DNA of 16,907 nt from Pseudomonadota bacterium (lineage in GTDB: Bacteria; Pseudomonadota; Gammaproteobacteria; Xanthomonadales; Rhodanobacteraceae). Positions 16,060-16,907 of this stretch are shown one piece after another (positions within the stretch are counted from its first letter, which is position 1; each line of letters opens with the position of its first letter). The notes below the pieces were generated by a model that saw only the letters and a list, made by a program, of their open reading frames with translations, had not been told where the DNA came from and made no database searches. Made by a program: the position numbers and the translations under genes. The DNA lies in assembly GCA_023412995.1 (NCBI GenBank), contig JAEZQS010000017.1, positions 1 through 16,907 of the forward strand, in the 5' to 3' direction.

Positions 16060-16259
16060 GCCGCGGGCCATCCGCGACGCCTTCGCTTCCACTCCGCGAC
16101 GACGGCAGACACCGGCACCCGCGCTTAACGGGAGCACCCAGGCGCAAAGCGCTTTCCTTCCGTGCGTGTGCTCCGTATCCGGCACCTTCCGCGTTGGCGT
16201 TCCAGGGGCCTTGTGCATGCCGCCCCGGGCGACCCGCCGGCGAGGTGCTCCGGCGGGTC
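16060..16259. other. Non-coding spacer after sdaA, ending in a GC-rich hairpin
   Basis: Nothing coding is recognisable; open frames here are low-complexity. AAAGCGCTTT (16146-16155) is a perfect 10-bp palindrome of unclear meaning. The stretch ends with the strong stem at 16231-16259, just before the heat-shock-type promoter. Confidence 0.5.
16231..16259 (+). terminator. GC-rich hairpin, possible terminator/insulator upstream of hsp20
   Basis: GACCCGCCGG (16231-16240) and CCGGCGGGTC (16250-16259) pair perfectly over 10 bp with a 9-nt loop. Only CTTG follows, not a T-run, so intrinsic termination would be weak. Its position, ending exactly where the -35 of the next promoter starts, suggests it shields hsp20 from read-through out of sdaA. 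Confidence 0.4.
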
Positions 16260-16289
16260 CTTGAAACCACTCCGTCCGAACCTACATCC
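16260..16289 (+). promoter_or_regulatory. Sigma-32-type heat-shock promoter of hsp20
   Basis: CTTGAAA (16260-16266) is an exact match to the sigma-32 -35 consensus. After a 15-nt spacer, CTACATCC (16282-16289) partly matches the -10 consensus CCCCATNT. The predicted transcription start is near 16297, leaving a leader of about 85 nt. An Hsp20 gene following directly makes the call much more likely. Confidence 0.6.
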
Positions 16290-16308
16290 CTCCTTGCCGG
16301 TGCCCATG

Positions 16309-16381
16309 GTGGGGCCGGCAGCCGCCGGGCGCCGGCCTCGCGCCCGTTGCCAACCATGTTGCTCAATGGAGGATATGGACC
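16309..16381 (+). promoter_or_regulatory. ROSE-like RNA thermometer in the hsp20 5' leader
   Basis: Two hairpins can be drawn in the leader. The first is an 11-pair GC-rich stem (16309-16319 with 16331-16341). The second, 16354-16378, pairs CCAUGUUGCUC with the Shine-Dalgarno strand GGAGGAUAUGG: ten pairs, G16361 left unpaired or in a G-G contact, and an AAUG loop. UUGCU (16359-16363) opposite AGGA (16370-16373) is the signature of ROSE elements, which melt at high temperature and free the ribosome binding site. The leader length (about 85 nt) and the gene class (hsp20) are both typical of ROSE. Confidence 0.7.
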
Positions 16382-16864
16382 ATGAGGACTACCCTCGATT
16401 TTTCCCCGCTGTTCCGCTCGGGCGTCGGTTTCGACCGCGTGTTCGACCTGCTCGAGAACGCCACGCGGGTGTCCGCGGCCGACAACTGGCCGCCCTACGA
16501 CATCGTCAAGCACGGCGATGACGCCTATAGCGTGACCATGGCCGTCGCCGGCTTCACGCGCGATGAGCTCAGCCTGACGCACGAGCCCAACCTGCTGGTC
16601 GTTGCCGGCAGCAAGGGCGGCGAGGAAGGTGCCAACTACCTGCACCGCGGCATCGCGGCGCGCGCGTTCCAGCGCCGCTTCGAACTGGCCGACCATGTGC
16701 GGGTCAAGGGCGCCAGCCTGGCGAACGGGCTGCTGAAGATCGACCTCGTGCGGGAGATCCCCGAGGAGATGAAGCCGCGGCGCATCGCGATCGATGCCGC
16801 CGACGGCACGCGGCAGCTGGACGCCGCACCGGCTGCGCAGGTCGAGGATCGCCGGGCGGCCTGA
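16382..16864 (+). CDS. Hsp20/alpha-crystallin small heat shock protein (IbpA-like)
   Basis: A 160-aa protein beginning MRTTLDFSPLFRSGVGFDRV, very close to the IbpA/HspA-type N-terminus. An alpha-crystallin domain follows (about 38-127: PPYDIVKHGDDAYSVTMAVA, NLLVVAGSK, YLHRGIAARAFQRRFELAD) with GLLKIDL (116-122). The C-terminal IxI motif is IAI (135-137), used for oligomer assembly, followed by a longer tail (138-160) than in E. coli IbpA. It is an ATP-independent chaperone that holds unfolding proteins in the cytoplasm. GGAGGA (16368-16373) lies 8 nt before ATG 16382 and is predicted to be hidden in a ROSE-type hairpin; a sigma-32-like promoter lies 115 bp upstream. The 43 bp after the stop show nothing clear. 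Confidence 0.96.
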   Translation: MRTTLDFSPLFRSGVGFDRVFDLLENATRVSAADNWPPYDIVKHGDDAYSVTMAVAGFTRDELSLTHEPNLLVVAGSKGGEEGANYLHRGIAARAFQRRFELADHVRVKGASLANGLLKIDLVREIPEEMKPRRIAIDAADGTRQLDAAPAAQVEDRRAA

Positions 16865-16907
16865 CCGGCCGGTTGGCGATATGGGGGCTGGCGCCCGCCT
16901 ACCGGCG

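Noticed and set aside
16146..16155. Perfect palindrome AAAGCGCTTT as an operator
   Set aside because: A single 10-bp palindrome far from any start and with no matching second site; chance cannot be excluded.

Overview
This is a 16.9 kb, very GC-rich window with dense coding and strong third-position GC bias. The bias leaves long meaningless open frames opposite the real genes. The gene content suggests a gammaproteobacterium, most likely of the Lysobacterales (Xanthomonadales), Rhodanobacteraceae/Dokdonella-like. The grounds are secreted delta-60 repeat proteins ending in GFD/GFE, single-chain iron-sulfur serine dehydratases, IbpA-like small heat shock proteins, and several genes with weak or no Shine-Dalgarno. 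The placement is an inference. No rRNA, tRNA, CRISPR array, integrase or transposase was found.

Layout. (1) Positions 1-2290, minus strand: the N-terminal 763 residues of a large periplasmic two-component-regulator-propeller sensor, with Reg_prop repeats followed by a Y_Y_Y domain. It runs off the left edge before its output domain. (2) Positions 2407-7223, plus strand: a five-gene block of DUF697-type GTPase, YceI protein, cytochrome b561, second YceI protein and second DUF697-type GTPase. The central three genes are tightly coupled (10-nt overlap, then a 19-nt gap). (3) Positions 7224-7616: a structured non-coding region with a perfect TGTGA-N6-TCACA CRP/Clp-type site, two inverted repeats and a possible 7-codon leader ORF whose stop overlaps the next start. 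(4) Positions 7617-13785: three secreted delta-60 repeat proteins of almost equal size (471, 457 and 468 aa), with a YveA/AspP-like APC amino acid permease between the second and third. (5) Positions 13906-16059: a VOC-family protein, a convergent small glutaredoxin-like protein (minus strand), and L-serine dehydratase SdaA. (6) Positions 16060-16907: a non-coding leader with a GC-rich hairpin, a sigma-32-like promoter and a ROSE-like RNA thermometer, then an IbpA-like Hsp20 gene.

How the genes may work together. The YceI-b561-YceI core looks like a cytoplasmic-membrane/periplasm quinone or isoprenoid-linked redox module. The two flanking GTPases are recognisably related to each other and probably act at the inner face of the same membrane. 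Each delta-60 protein has exactly seven repeat blocks. Each begins and ends in the same phase of the repeat, as expected of a circularly closed seven-bladed beta-propeller, and the lineage-typical GFD/GFE terminus is the last half-blade. The Hsp20 gene appears to be doubly heat-controlled, at transcription and at translation.

The items most worth checking are the GTPase-bracketed redox cassette, the propeller trio with its C-terminal signature, the CRP/Clp site with its long structured leader, and the ROSE hairpin.
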